A stretch of 64,000 bases of DNA, taken from positions 1-64,000 of the forward strand of contig CAKSJG010000006.1 of the NCBI GenBank assembly GCA_934463165.1, written 5' to 3'. The notes beneath the pieces were generated by a model. It was not told where the DNA came from. It saw only the letters and a list, made by a program, of their open reading frames with translations, and did not search any database. The DNA comes from an uncultured Clostridia bacterium. GTDB taxonomy: Bacteria; Bacillota; Clostridia; UMGS1810. Of the stretch, positions 35,877 through 44,601 are shown one piece after another (the stretch's first letter is position 1; every line of letters begins with the position of its first letter). A program made the position numbers and the translations under genes.

Positions 35877-36914
35877 TTAATCAATTTTTAAAACAATTTT
35901 AAACGGAATGCCGTTTTTAACTTTAATCGTAATATTATCGTCTGCCGTGTATTCAACCGCATTGCCGCTTAAATCGAATATGCCTTCTATTTGACCTTTG
36001 AAGATATTATTTACAGCATAATCACCGCGCTCACAGTAGCCGAAGTATTCATTGTCCTTATATCCCTTTGCGAGAGTCAATCCGTCTTTTGTAAGATAAC
36101 GGCCGTTGTGTTTGACTTCAATTTTATCGTTTGCTTCGTCATAAACAATACTGCTGTCATTTGAATATGTCATTGTATGAATACCGTCTTTATAGCTATA
36201 ATCCTCCATAAGCTCATTGCAAAGCAAGCCTATAGGCAAGGTTTTAAGAAAGAATTCTCTTTGAAATTTTTCTTCAATATAGTCCACATAATAAGACTCT
36301 TTATTCTTTTTGATTATAAGACTTACATAATCATCCGAATATTTTTCATTGGGCTTTAAAACACAAAATCGCTTGATTTCTTCATCGTTTTTGCGGTTTC
36401 GTACAGAGATTACGGCATCAAAGCTATGGTCATATTCTTTAAACGGAATATTTTCGGATTCATACGAAAAATGCTCACCGCCGGAATGTTTTTTCATATA
36501 TTCTTTTGCAAAACCGTCGAAAACTACGTTGACATTACCGATACGACATATATTGCAAACCTTATTGCCGACAGCAAACTCAACCGGTACGGTATCGTTG
36601 TCAATCATACCGATACTTACGGCATAGCTGCCTGCCCATAATCCGTTCGGAATGTTCCAGATAACGGATGATGACCATATCTCTCCTTTTCGCCAATAAG
36701 CGGGCTGAGGATACATATCCGATACTGATCTGAAATATGTTTGCTCTTTTTTATCAATAAACATATGCCCGAATTTAAAATCGGCAAAGAGCTTTACTTC
36801 ATAATCTACGGGCATATCTTCAAGCGCCTGAAAAGTACATCTGATGTATAATCTGTCGCCCGGGTACATATTTATTTTTGACAGCTCTGCACCTATTAAT
36901 CTGATTTTACTCAT
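35877..36914 (-). CDS. Protein of unknown function in the glycan locus
   Basis: A 345-residue protein with no domain I recognise. Residues 1-120 look like a beta-sandwich (INMYPGDRLYIRCTF, VDYEVKLFADFKFG, WNIPNGLWAGSYAVSIG) such as occurs as an accessory module of glycosidases. The rest is beta-rich with charged loops. No signal peptide or membrane segment is present. A GGGAGAA ribosome site precedes the ATG. Its place between GH27 and a clan GH-A enzyme suggests a role on the same sugar, perhaps as a non-catalytic partner. Confidence 0.7.
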   Translation of the reverse strand: MSKIRLIGAELSKINMYPGDRLYIRCTFQALEDMPVDYEVKLFADFKFGHMFIDKKEQTYFRSVSDMYPQPAYWRKGEIWSSSVIWNIPNGLWAGSYAVSIGMIDNDTVPVEFAVGNKVCNICRIGNVNVVFDGFAKEYMKKHSGGEHFSYESENIPFKEYDHSFDAVISVRNRKNDEEIKRFCVLKPNEKYSDDYVSLIIKKNKESYYVDYIEEKFQREFFLKTLPIGLLCNELMEDYSYKDGIHTMTYSNDSSIVYDEANDKIEVKHNGRYLTKDGLTLAKGYKDNEYFGYCERGDYAVNNIFKGQIEGIFDLSGNAVEYTADDNITIKVKNGIPFKIVLKID

Positions 36915-36955
36915 GATGTTTCTCCCTATCTTAACAAATATGATATTATCGGTAA

Positions 36956-38164
36956 CTAATCAATAATTTCCGTTATTCCGCGCGATTTTAAATATTCAAT
37001 GTTGCTTTTATTATCTTCTGTTACAAATGCAACACTTTCACCCTTTGCATATAAATCAAAATACCTCTGCGCATTTGTAAAATCGTTTTCTTCGCCTGTA
37101 CCGGGTTTAATAATAAGCGCTTTAGACGGTCTCGGCTCAATATATTTATCGGGTTTAAAATTATCAATGAATTTTTTAAATATCAAGCCTGCTGCCTTGG
37201 GTTTATTTTCGGTATCGATAATTCCGAGATTGTGCTCAAAATCAACAAAACCCAAATATTTTTGTTTTATATCATGAGAACACCACCATGTTATACCCCA
37301 TATGTTTTTGTCAGACGCACAATTTGAAAGAGTTCCGAATATAAAATTTTCAAGCTCATCGTCTGTATTAAACCATTGATCAGCCATACCGAATTCCTGA
37401 ATCTGATATAATCTTTCGACATTGTCGCAATACGCGCGAGCCATTTCAGCCATGTAGATTGGTAATCTATATGTTTCTTTGGCATTAATTCCGTATTTAC
37501 CCGACACACCTGTAAAAGGTGCCCATGCATGAAGCGGGGTTATACTTCCGTCATTTGCAAGAGTTTTCCGCGACATTGCCGTTTCTCCGAACCATGGTGT
37601 ATGTGCCATGCCATTGCTATGCAGTTTTTCAGGTGCAGCCTCGTTACATTTTTTAAACATTATATGACTCCATTCATCCGCAATTTCCCGTGTTAAATCT
37701 GCGTCAATATCATTTCTGAGCAGACAGCACAGTTCATTACCGAGATCAAAGCCGAGAAAAACATCGCTTTTGGCAACAACTTCAGCCACCTTATCTATAA
37801 GATGTAATTCAGCCTTAATTGCATCTTTGTTTGAAAACATTCCCTTTTTCCAACAGTCAAAACCGCCGACATTGAGCCAAGGCGGCAAAAATACCATTCC
37901 ACTCATCCAGCCCGTAAACAGAGATAAAAAGAAATCCATTTTTTCTTCTTCGCAAATTTTGGTAAATTTTGAAAGATTTTTGAGGCAAAGCTCCGAAACG
38001 TAATTTTCATTAGGTTGAAAAGCATTCCATAAAATATGTGCTCTTATATGGTCAAAGCCAAGCTTTTTTATAGCCTTTATGTCTTCACGTATGGAATCTG
38101 CATTAAAGTCAACCCATGAATAGAGCCATTTTTCAGAAGGAATATAATTAACTCCAAATCTCAT
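36956..38164 (-). CDS. Clan GH-A glycoside hydrolase (GH5-like)
   Basis: A 402-residue cytoplasmic TIM-barrel hydrolase. Predicted acid/base is Glu144 (FDLGNEL) and nucleophile Glu257 (IQEFGM), the spacing expected for retaining GH5-type enzymes. Strand 1 shows FGVNYIP, then FDHIRAHILWNAFQP; GITWWCSHD carries the substrate-stacking Trp. The final 60 residues (KALIIKPGTG...) look like a small added domain. The exact subfamily and substrate (mannoside, glucoside or galactoside) cannot be told. Confidence 0.75.
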   Translation of the reverse strand: MRFGVNYIPSEKWLYSWVDFNADSIREDIKAIKKLGFDHIRAHILWNAFQPNENYVSELCLKNLSKFTKICEEEKMDFFLSLFTGWMSGMVFLPPWLNVGGFDCWKKGMFSNKDAIKAELHLIDKVAEVVAKSDVFLGFDLGNELCCLLRNDIDADLTREIADEWSHIMFKKCNEAAPEKLHSNGMAHTPWFGETAMSRKTLANDGSITPLHAWAPFTGVSGKYGINAKETYRLPIYMAEMARAYCDNVERLYQIQEFGMADQWFNTDDELENFIFGTLSNCASDKNIWGITWWCSHDIKQKYLGFVDFEHNLGIIDTENKPKAAGLIFKKFIDNFKPDKYIEPRPSKALIIKPGTGEENDFTNAQRYFDLYAKGESVAFVTEDNKSNIEYLKSRGITEIID

Positions 38165-38202
38165 ATTTGTAATCGTCCCTTTCGTTGTATACTAAATAAA
38201 AA

Positions 38203-38973
38203 TCATAGTGTTTTATCAATAAATTTAATTATATAATCCATAATTTCATTTACAAAATCATCATCGCTCTTGTAATCGTATAACGAAAATGCATGCTCTG
38301 CACCGATAATCTCCGCAAACTGTGATTTAAATCCGCGTTTCGTCAGCAAATCATCAAGCTTTTCGGTATATTTAATGTCTACAACACTATCGTTCGTTCC
38401 GTGCATAAACAGGAAATCCGATGCTTTATCCCCTATTTTATTAAAAGCAGAAAATTTTTCAATATCATCTATACCGTTAAATGCATATTTCCATTTTGTA
38501 TCAAGATCACCCAATACCGGGTTTATCGATACGGTCTTTTTCGGTCTCAGATTATCATCAGCCGAAAGACCGAGCATCGTTGAAAAATATCCGCCGGCCG
38601 ATTCTCCGATGCATACAAAAGTATCGAAATTAATAAACTTTAAGTGTTCTCTTATGTATCTGACTGCGTCGCAGCAATCTGCAAAGAGCTCCGAAACGTT
38701 CAGCTTATCAGATAAATTCAGAGAACGGTATGAGATAATGACCGATATATATCCGGTTTCGGCAAGGCGGCATGCATTGGCACGCATCCAGCCGCCGTCC
38801 CATTCTGAATTATCGCATATTGCGTCTCGCCAGCCTCCGCCGTGAATGAGAAATACGGCAGAGGCATTTTTAATATTTTCATCAGGAAAATATACCCACA
38901 TGGGGAGATTAATTCCGTTTGCCGATTTGTAAATAAGCTTTAAATCAGGTTGCCGTGTTTTAAAATTGCTCAT
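38203..38973 (-). CDS. Alpha/beta hydrolase, carbohydrate-esterase-like
   Basis: A 256-residue serine hydrolase. The oxyanion motif is LIHGGGW, the nucleophile Ser125 in CIGESAGGY, acid Asp195 in HGTNDSVV and base His227 in GAEHAF. It resembles BD-FAE/acetyl-xylan-esterase-type enzymes of the hormone-sensitive lipase group. No signal peptide is seen, so it probably trims acyl groups from imported oligosaccharides. First gene of the cytoplasmic set. Confidence 0.82.
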   Translation of the reverse strand: MSNFKTRQPDLKLIYKSANGINLPMWVYFPDENIKNASAVFLIHGGGWRDAICDNSEWDGGWMRANACRLAETGYISVIISYRSLNLSDKLNVSELFADCCDAVRYIREHLKFINFDTFVCIGESAGGYFSTMLGLSADDNLRPKKTVSINPVLGDLDTKWKYAFNGIDDIEKFSAFNKIGDKASDFLFMHGTNDSVVDIKYTEKLDDLLTKRGFKSQFAEIIGAEHAFSLYDYKSDDDFVNEIMDYIIKFIDKTL

Positions 38974-38991
38974 ATGTTATCCCTCAAAATA

Positions 38992-41724
38992 CTATTTTAT
39001 AATCATCTGCATTTTCATTTTTGAATACGAACGTATCATAAATACCTCCGTACCCTCGGCAAGCTCGTTTGTTATTGTCATATCGGGATAAAGCGTAAGA
39101 GTTTTTCTTTTTCTGTCATACACAAAGCTTTCGACATTATCACCCTTTGTGAATCTGATAAATCTGTCATGATCGTATACCTTGGCAATATAGCTTGTAT
39201 CTTCAATGCTTTTCACCTTTGTATATACCATTTCAAGATCGTTCCAGAATTTGAATCTGCTGACTCCCCAGTATTCTCCCTCATCATATGCTTTGTCCGC
39301 CAAAAACACCGGTCTGAATACTTTTATAAACCCTTTGCCGTCGATGTTCATCTGTATTACATCACCGCATTTTATCTGCGAAATTGACGTAATGTCATTA
39401 TAATATTTAAAGGTGTTTTCCGTAAAGTCTGCCGCCTTTGTGAGCTCATCGGGTTTTGCATATGCTGTTTCAACATCCGTTGAACCGTCTTTATAATAAT
39501 CCACGCGGTAGTATTCTTCGCCGTCAACATATGAGAGAGACACTGAATTGATAATCGCAATGGTGTTATAATTGGAAGTGAGCCTCGAACCGTCGATATC
39601 GTCTCTGTAAATTACAATTGCACCCGCACGGTACATATCATCGGTATCATACATTTTGGCGCGGACAACATATTTTTCATAGCTTGAGGATATATCTATT
39701 GTATCGCTTATGCTTGTTGCACCGCCGACAAAAATGTCGTCTTCATCGGGAGCTTTATTATCATCGATTACGGACGGTTTAACATAAAATATTACACATT
39801 CGTCAGACGGTGAATACAAATCGTTAAAAAATGGATTTTTATATATGAAAACATCTTCTCTGTAATGATTGTAACGCGCATCACCTGTGATCGACTTATC
39901 ATTTGCGGTATGGTCGGCATCGAGAGAAAATTTTGATTCATCCTTTCCGACGTTTTCAGCGGTATAAATACGGCTTATTTCACCTGCGGCATTTGTTTCG
40001 TAAGCAATGAGCATATATTTGCCCGTAAGCATTACAACACAATCGGCAGCCTTTTTGGTTTTGCCGTCTATTTTAACCTTATCGGCAAGAGTGAAAACGG
40101 TGCTTTCTTCCGTCTCAGTCATTATTTTAAGTTCACCCCCGTCAGATATGCCCGATTTTGTTGCCGCTCCCATCAAAAATCCGTATGAATACTGTTTTTT
40201 CTCAACGATATCGGCAACCTCATTATTTGCAGACAGCACAAACTCTGCGTATATTCCGGGTTTTACCTTGTTTAAATTAAGACAGGGGGCAATTCCGTAT
40301 TTAACATTATCGATATATATTTCTTCGTCTTTGGTATTTGAAGAAGTTATTGTACCGGAAATTCTGTGACGGATAATTTCAATGTCGTAATAATTCTTTC
40401 CGCTGCTGCCCTTTGCGTATGATACGAGGATAACATCCCATGGAAGAATAAAATCAAAATCAACATTGTCTCCGCCGCATTTAAGCGAATAACAAACATA
40501 ATCTCCGCCGTCCGTATAAAAATCACCGAGAGCAATTTTGCCCAAATTATCCTTGCAGTGTATTATTTTTAACGTTCTGTTCACAGAATCAACAATTCTT
40601 ACGGTATATTCCGTAACGGATATTATATCCACGCTACCGTTATCATCGTTATCGATAAAATCTATTTTTCCGCGGAGAACATCAAGTGTTGCGGACAAAT
40701 CGTATGTACCGGTATATCCCGTGAAAACACCATTTTTCAATACCATTGTACCGTTTGGAATTTTTATTTTTTTGCTTTTGTTATTCTCATCGGTATATTC
40801 AAATGTATTATCGGCAAAAGAATCTATTTCAGATGAATATACGGTTTTAATATCCTGATTGTCGCTTTCGGCAATTGCAATTACGGTATTTACGGTTGAA
40901 TTTTTCTTATAGTAATATTCAACCCGATGACCGATAAGATTATGAACATCTTCGTAGGCATAATTCATGCGTACTCCGTCTATTTTTATTGTTCCTGCTC
41001 CGAGCTTTTCACCGTATATATCACTTTTTTCTGTACCGGTAAGTATGCCGTCAGAATAATATGTATTGAATCTTTCTTCAAGCATGCTGCCCTTTTTGGA
41101 ATAGTTTATTTCGGCATTTTCTCCGTCTTTTACGGTAAATTCCATTTCGTCATATATCGGAGCTGTAAGCGTGTTATAAATCATGGCACACAGCGATGCA
41201 TAATCAACAAAACCGTCATAGCTTTTAAATGCAACATCGTCAAGCATATCCATAGCATTGCATGCGGCAATATATCCGTATGGATAACCGCCTTTTGTGT
41301 TTGCGTACATACCGTAATTTGCAAGATCGGCAAATTCCTTTATGACGTACATAAACGTTACATAGTTATCGTTTTTAAAATCGGACGGTTCAGTTTCCGA
41401 CATACGCTTATATATTTTATAAAAATCGCTGTAGCTTACTTTATCCGCAGCATTAATTTCGTCTGCATCAAAAATACCGAGCTCTTTAATTATCTTTGAA
41501 TATTTCTCTGGTATTACACTTGCCCTTTCATCGTCAGACACATTTATATCACCGACGGTACTTCCCGGAATGCTGCTGCCGCCCGTACCCGTATTGTCTT
41601 TATATGCAGCATCTATTTCCGATTCGTTTTGAGGCGGCATTTCATCTTCCGCAAATGCATTGATTTGAGTAAGAGGAAGAATCATGCTGAACGCAATAAT
41701 AATTGATAATATTCTTTTTAACAT
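38992..41724 (-). CDS. Large secreted protein with a degenerate SLH-like N-terminus
   Basis: A 910-residue exported protein with signal peptide MLKRILSIIIAFSMILPLTQ. Residues 75-185 contain two or three weak S-layer-homology-like helical units (KIIKELGIFDADEI, VSYSDFYKIYKRM, DYASLCAMIYNTL). The remainder is a series of beta-rich segments with recurring IDGKTKKAADC- and GDVIQMN-like turns, suggesting stacked small barrels. No catalytic signature is recognised. Proteins of this shape are common beside polysaccharide lyases in Clostridia. A structural or glycan-binding cell-surface role is inferred. Confidence 0.72.
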   Translation of the reverse strand: MLKRILSIIIAFSMILPLTQINAFAEDEMPPQNESEIDAAYKDNTGTGGSSIPGSTVGDINVSDDERASVIPEKYSKIIKELGIFDADEINAADKVSYSDFYKIYKRMSETEPSDFKNDNYVTFMYVIKEFADLANYGMYANTKGGYPYGYIAACNAMDMLDDVAFKSYDGFVDYASLCAMIYNTLTAPIYDEMEFTVKDGENAEINYSKKGSMLEERFNTYYSDGILTGTEKSDIYGEKLGAGTIKIDGVRMNYAYEDVHNLIGHRVEYYYKKNSTVNTVIAIAESDNQDIKTVYSSEIDSFADNTFEYTDENNKSKKIKIPNGTMVLKNGVFTGYTGTYDLSATLDVLRGKIDFIDNDDNGSVDIISVTEYTVRIVDSVNRTLKIIHCKDNLGKIALGDFYTDGGDYVCYSLKCGGDNVDFDFILPWDVILVSYAKGSSGKNYYDIEIIRHRISGTITSSNTKDEEIYIDNVKYGIAPCLNLNKVKPGIYAEFVLSANNEVADIVEKKQYSYGFLMGAATKSGISDGGELKIMTETEESTVFTLADKVKIDGKTKKAADCVVMLTGKYMLIAYETNAAGEISRIYTAENVGKDESKFSLDADHTANDKSITGDARYNHYREDVFIYKNPFFNDLYSPSDECVIFYVKPSVIDDNKAPDEDDIFVGGATSISDTIDISSSYEKYVVRAKMYDTDDMYRAGAIVIYRDDIDGSRLTSNYNTIAIINSVSLSYVDGEEYYRVDYYKDGSTDVETAYAKPDELTKAADFTENTFKYYNDITSISQIKCGDVIQMNIDGKGFIKVFRPVFLADKAYDEGEYWGVSRFKFWNDLEMVYTKVKSIEDTSYIAKVYDHDRFIRFTKGDNVESFVYDRKRKTLTLYPDMTITNELAEGTEVFMIRSYSKMKMQMIIK

Positions 41725-41735
41725 TTACACCACTC

Positions 41736-44543
41736 CTATCTCAAATTAATGACGCGTTCCGCAACTACAGCTGCCTCTGCTCTTGTCGTATCTGCTTTTG
41801 GATTAAAAGCGCCGTTTGTATCGCCTTTGATTATGCCCGCATTTGCACAGTACATAACCGCGTCATATGCCCACTGCGCTATATCCTTATAATCACTGAA
41901 GCCTGTTTTTTCTTCCGACTTCGGAACTGTGCCGAATTTATAGGTATATACTCTTGATATTGTAAGTGCCATTTCTTCGCGCGTGATTTTATCGTTCGGT
42001 CTGAATGCTCCGTTTTCGCCTTTCATTATACCTATAGAATAAATTTTTAAAACGTCATTATAATACCAGGCGCTTTTTTCAACATCTTCAAACGGCATAT
42101 TATCCGATGCGGCAGCCGTATTTAAAATTCTGTTTATAAGAGCCGCAAATTCCGCTCTTGTGACGTATCCGTCGGGGTTAAAATGCGTATCGTCAATTCC
42201 GTTTATCACACCGCGCGCACAGAGTCTGCTTATTGTGTCTTTTGCCCAGTGATTTTCCGCGTCGGCAAAAACCTTTGTATCTTCGCTCGGTACAGACGCG
42301 GTTGTATCGTTAACTTTTTCACCGCCCGTGCTCTTTGACGGAGGAGCGGTAAAGCTGCCGCCACCGCTGCTGCCCTTTGAGCCGCCGCCCGATGAGCCTT
42401 TTGAGCTTTCGGATGAGGTTATCTTTATACTGTTAGACTCTACGCTTTTTCCCGTATAAGGATACTCGGCAATTTTGGGCGTTACAACACATTTTATATA
42501 CGAGCCGACATCTTTATCGGATATCTTATATGACTGCTCTGTACCCACAAGCTGACTGCCTTTGTACCATGCGTATTCCGTACCATTTTCGGGATAACCG
42601 AACAGAGGTTCAACAAATTTGTACACAACGGAAATTGTGCTGCCCGATTTTGCGTCACCCTGAATTGTTACATTGCTTATTTCGGGAAGCATAACAACTC
42701 TAATTATGTTTTCGGCATATGCTTCGTCGCCTTCAATATTAAGCTTTGTTACGGGCACTACAGACGCTTTGATATACTTTCCGCTGTATTCTCTGTCCAA
42801 AACAAGAGTTTTCTCCGTTTTTTCGGGTATGAAGGTGTAATCACCGTCTTCAGAATCGGAAATATACCATGAATATTTTGCCTCTCCCTCTTCTACACCG
42901 CCTATCTGGAAATAGTTATAATTAAGGCTTACGGTTGAGCCATAGAATGTATCTCCGTCTATTTTAACAGAGTTTACCGACGGCTTTACCGTATCGCTTT
43001 CGAGATTAAACGTATCCGTTTTGTTTATACCGTTATTACCGCTCAGCTGAACGGTATAAGTACCTGCCTCCGACGGAGCGGAAAGCGTAAACGGAACAGT
43101 GAAGCTGCCGTTATCACCGTAGGTGTACACCTGATCGGCATACACAAGCTTACCTGAGGGGGATTTAACCGATATAGCCGTATACAGACCATCTACGCCC
43201 GAGAGGTTACCGATTACGTTTATGTTACCGCTTTCGGGTTTAACGTTGATTTCGGTTGTTATCGATTCCGACGGTGCATTTTCGTTTATGTCTTCGATTT
43301 CGTTAAAATCATTGAAATTTTTTACCGCTGTCATTTTTGTCGGGAGCTCCACGGAATTCCATACAAAAACTCTTACGGCATATTCTTTTTTTGCGTCAAG
43401 ATTAAATTCATCGCTTTCAAATTCTGCAGCGTCGGTGCCGATCGACACATTTTTTACGGAATAAGAACAAAACGTTCTGTCTCCGTTTGTGCTCTTTTCA
43501 TACAGAGCAGTTACAACATTAAAGCTTTCTTCGCTGCCGGTTGTGCTTACAAGACCCGTCTGCGATTTTATTTTGCCGATGCCCTTTAAGCTTTCGGATG
43601 AGATATTATTACCGTCAGAATCCAAAAGCTTGCATGACAAAACCTTTATGCCGACATTATGCCTATTTGTAAGATCCGAAAGAAAGTTTTCTATCTCTGT
43701 TGTCGATGTATAATCAGCTCTTTTTGCAAACAGCTTTTCGAGAATAAATTCTTCATCGTCAACTTTATCATAATCTGCCGGGAATGTAAAGAAGCCGAGG
43801 CGGCTGTGCCTTTCGGCAACGGATTTGAATTCCGATACATCGGCAGAGGCTGCCGCGGTTTTATACATAAGCGGAATATACGAAACATTGAGCTTTCCGA
43901 AATTATATATATGAGCTCCGTTTCTTCCCTTTGTTATCTCCATTATGGAAAATTTTGCATCTTCCGGGAAAGACACCGCTGTATTGTCCGAAATAAGCTC
44001 CATGGATTCATCATCCGCACCGAAATATATTTTCATAAGCTTTGTTTCGACATTTACAACAAGCCTTAAATTAAACCACTTGTCATTTTTTATGGCATAT
44101 GAAGTTGAACCTATCGTACCGTCGGATTTTATTGTTAAAAGATTGTACCATTTGTTGATTACGTTATCCTTTACTCTGATCTGGTCGCTGTCTCTTTCGG
44201 TTACGCCGTCAACCGAATTTGCAAATGCTCTGATATCAAAGCAAAAGTTTCCGTCTGTATCCTTGTTCAAACCAAACCAGCAGCTTGAGCCCTGAACAGT
44301 TGATATGTATGATTTTTCGCCGTCAAGCTCCTTTTCAACCGCAGACGCATTTGTGTTGTATTTTGCCGCAGGGATTACGGCGGTTGTAGCCTCATAATCT
44401 TCGGCAGAAAAAGCCGATGTACCTTGCAGTTCGTAAGAGGATTCTTCTTCAAACGATGACGCGCTTGCCGCAATTGACGCAAATGTCACAGTCATGACAA
44501 AAGAAAGAATGATGCTTAACACTCTTTTAGTTGTATTTTTCAT
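41736..44543 (-). CDS. S-layer-homology surface protein with LamG-like and Ig-like domains
   Basis: A 935-residue exported protein. Signal peptide, residues 1-28; a LamG-like beta-sandwich about 50-215; beta-rich and Ig-like repeats about 270-710 (two related units with YSWYISDSEDG and YAWYKGSQLVG); a Gly/Ser-rich linker (GSSGGGSKGSSGGGS); then three SLH repeats over about residues 755-935 (AENHWAKDTISRL, DVEKSAWYYNDVL, DIAQWAYDAVMYC). SLH repeats bind pyruvylated cell wall polymers, so it sits on the outer surface. GGAGG precedes the ATG. It likely binds the glycan attacked by its neighbours. Confidence 0.88.
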   Translation of the reverse strand: MKNTTKRVLSIILSFVMTVTFASIAASASSFEEESSYELQGTSAFSAEDYEATTAVIPAAKYNTNASAVEKELDGEKSYISTVQGSSCWFGLNKDTDGNFCFDIRAFANSVDGVTERDSDQIRVKDNVINKWYNLLTIKSDGTIGSTSYAIKNDKWFNLRLVVNVETKLMKIYFGADDESMELISDNTAVSFPEDAKFSIMEITKGRNGAHIYNFGKLNVSYIPLMYKTAAASADVSEFKSVAERHSRLGFFTFPADYDKVDDEEFILEKLFAKRADYTSTTEIENFLSDLTNRHNVGIKVLSCKLLDSDGNNISSESLKGIGKIKSQTGLVSTTGSEESFNVVTALYEKSTNGDRTFCSYSVKNVSIGTDAAEFESDEFNLDAKKEYAVRVFVWNSVELPTKMTAVKNFNDFNEIEDINENAPSESITTEINVKPESGNINVIGNLSGVDGLYTAISVKSPSGKLVYADQVYTYGDNGSFTVPFTLSAPSEAGTYTVQLSGNNGINKTDTFNLESDTVKPSVNSVKIDGDTFYGSTVSLNYNYFQIGGVEEGEAKYSWYISDSEDGDYTFIPEKTEKTLVLDREYSGKYIKASVVPVTKLNIEGDEAYAENIIRVVMLPEISNVTIQGDAKSGSTISVVYKFVEPLFGYPENGTEYAWYKGSQLVGTEQSYKISDKDVGSYIKCVVTPKIAEYPYTGKSVESNSIKITSSESSKGSSGGGSKGSSGGGSFTAPPSKSTGGEKVNDTTASVPSEDTKVFADAENHWAKDTISRLCARGVINGIDDTHFNPDGYVTRAEFAALINRILNTAAASDNMPFEDVEKSAWYYNDVLKIYSIGIMKGENGAFRPNDKITREEMALTISRVYTYKFGTVPKSEEKTGFSDYKDIAQWAYDAVMYCANAGIIKGDTNGAFNPKADTTRAEAAVVAERVINLR

Positions 44544-44601
44544 TTAGATTAACCTCCATATTCGGATTCTTTAAAAACTCAAATTCATTTAAGTTGACGT
44601 A

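Noticed and set aside
41736..44543. Repeats in the SLH gene as a CRISPR-like array
   Set aside because: The repeated DNA encodes SLH, Ig-like and Gly/Ser linker units in one long frame; there are no regular spacers.
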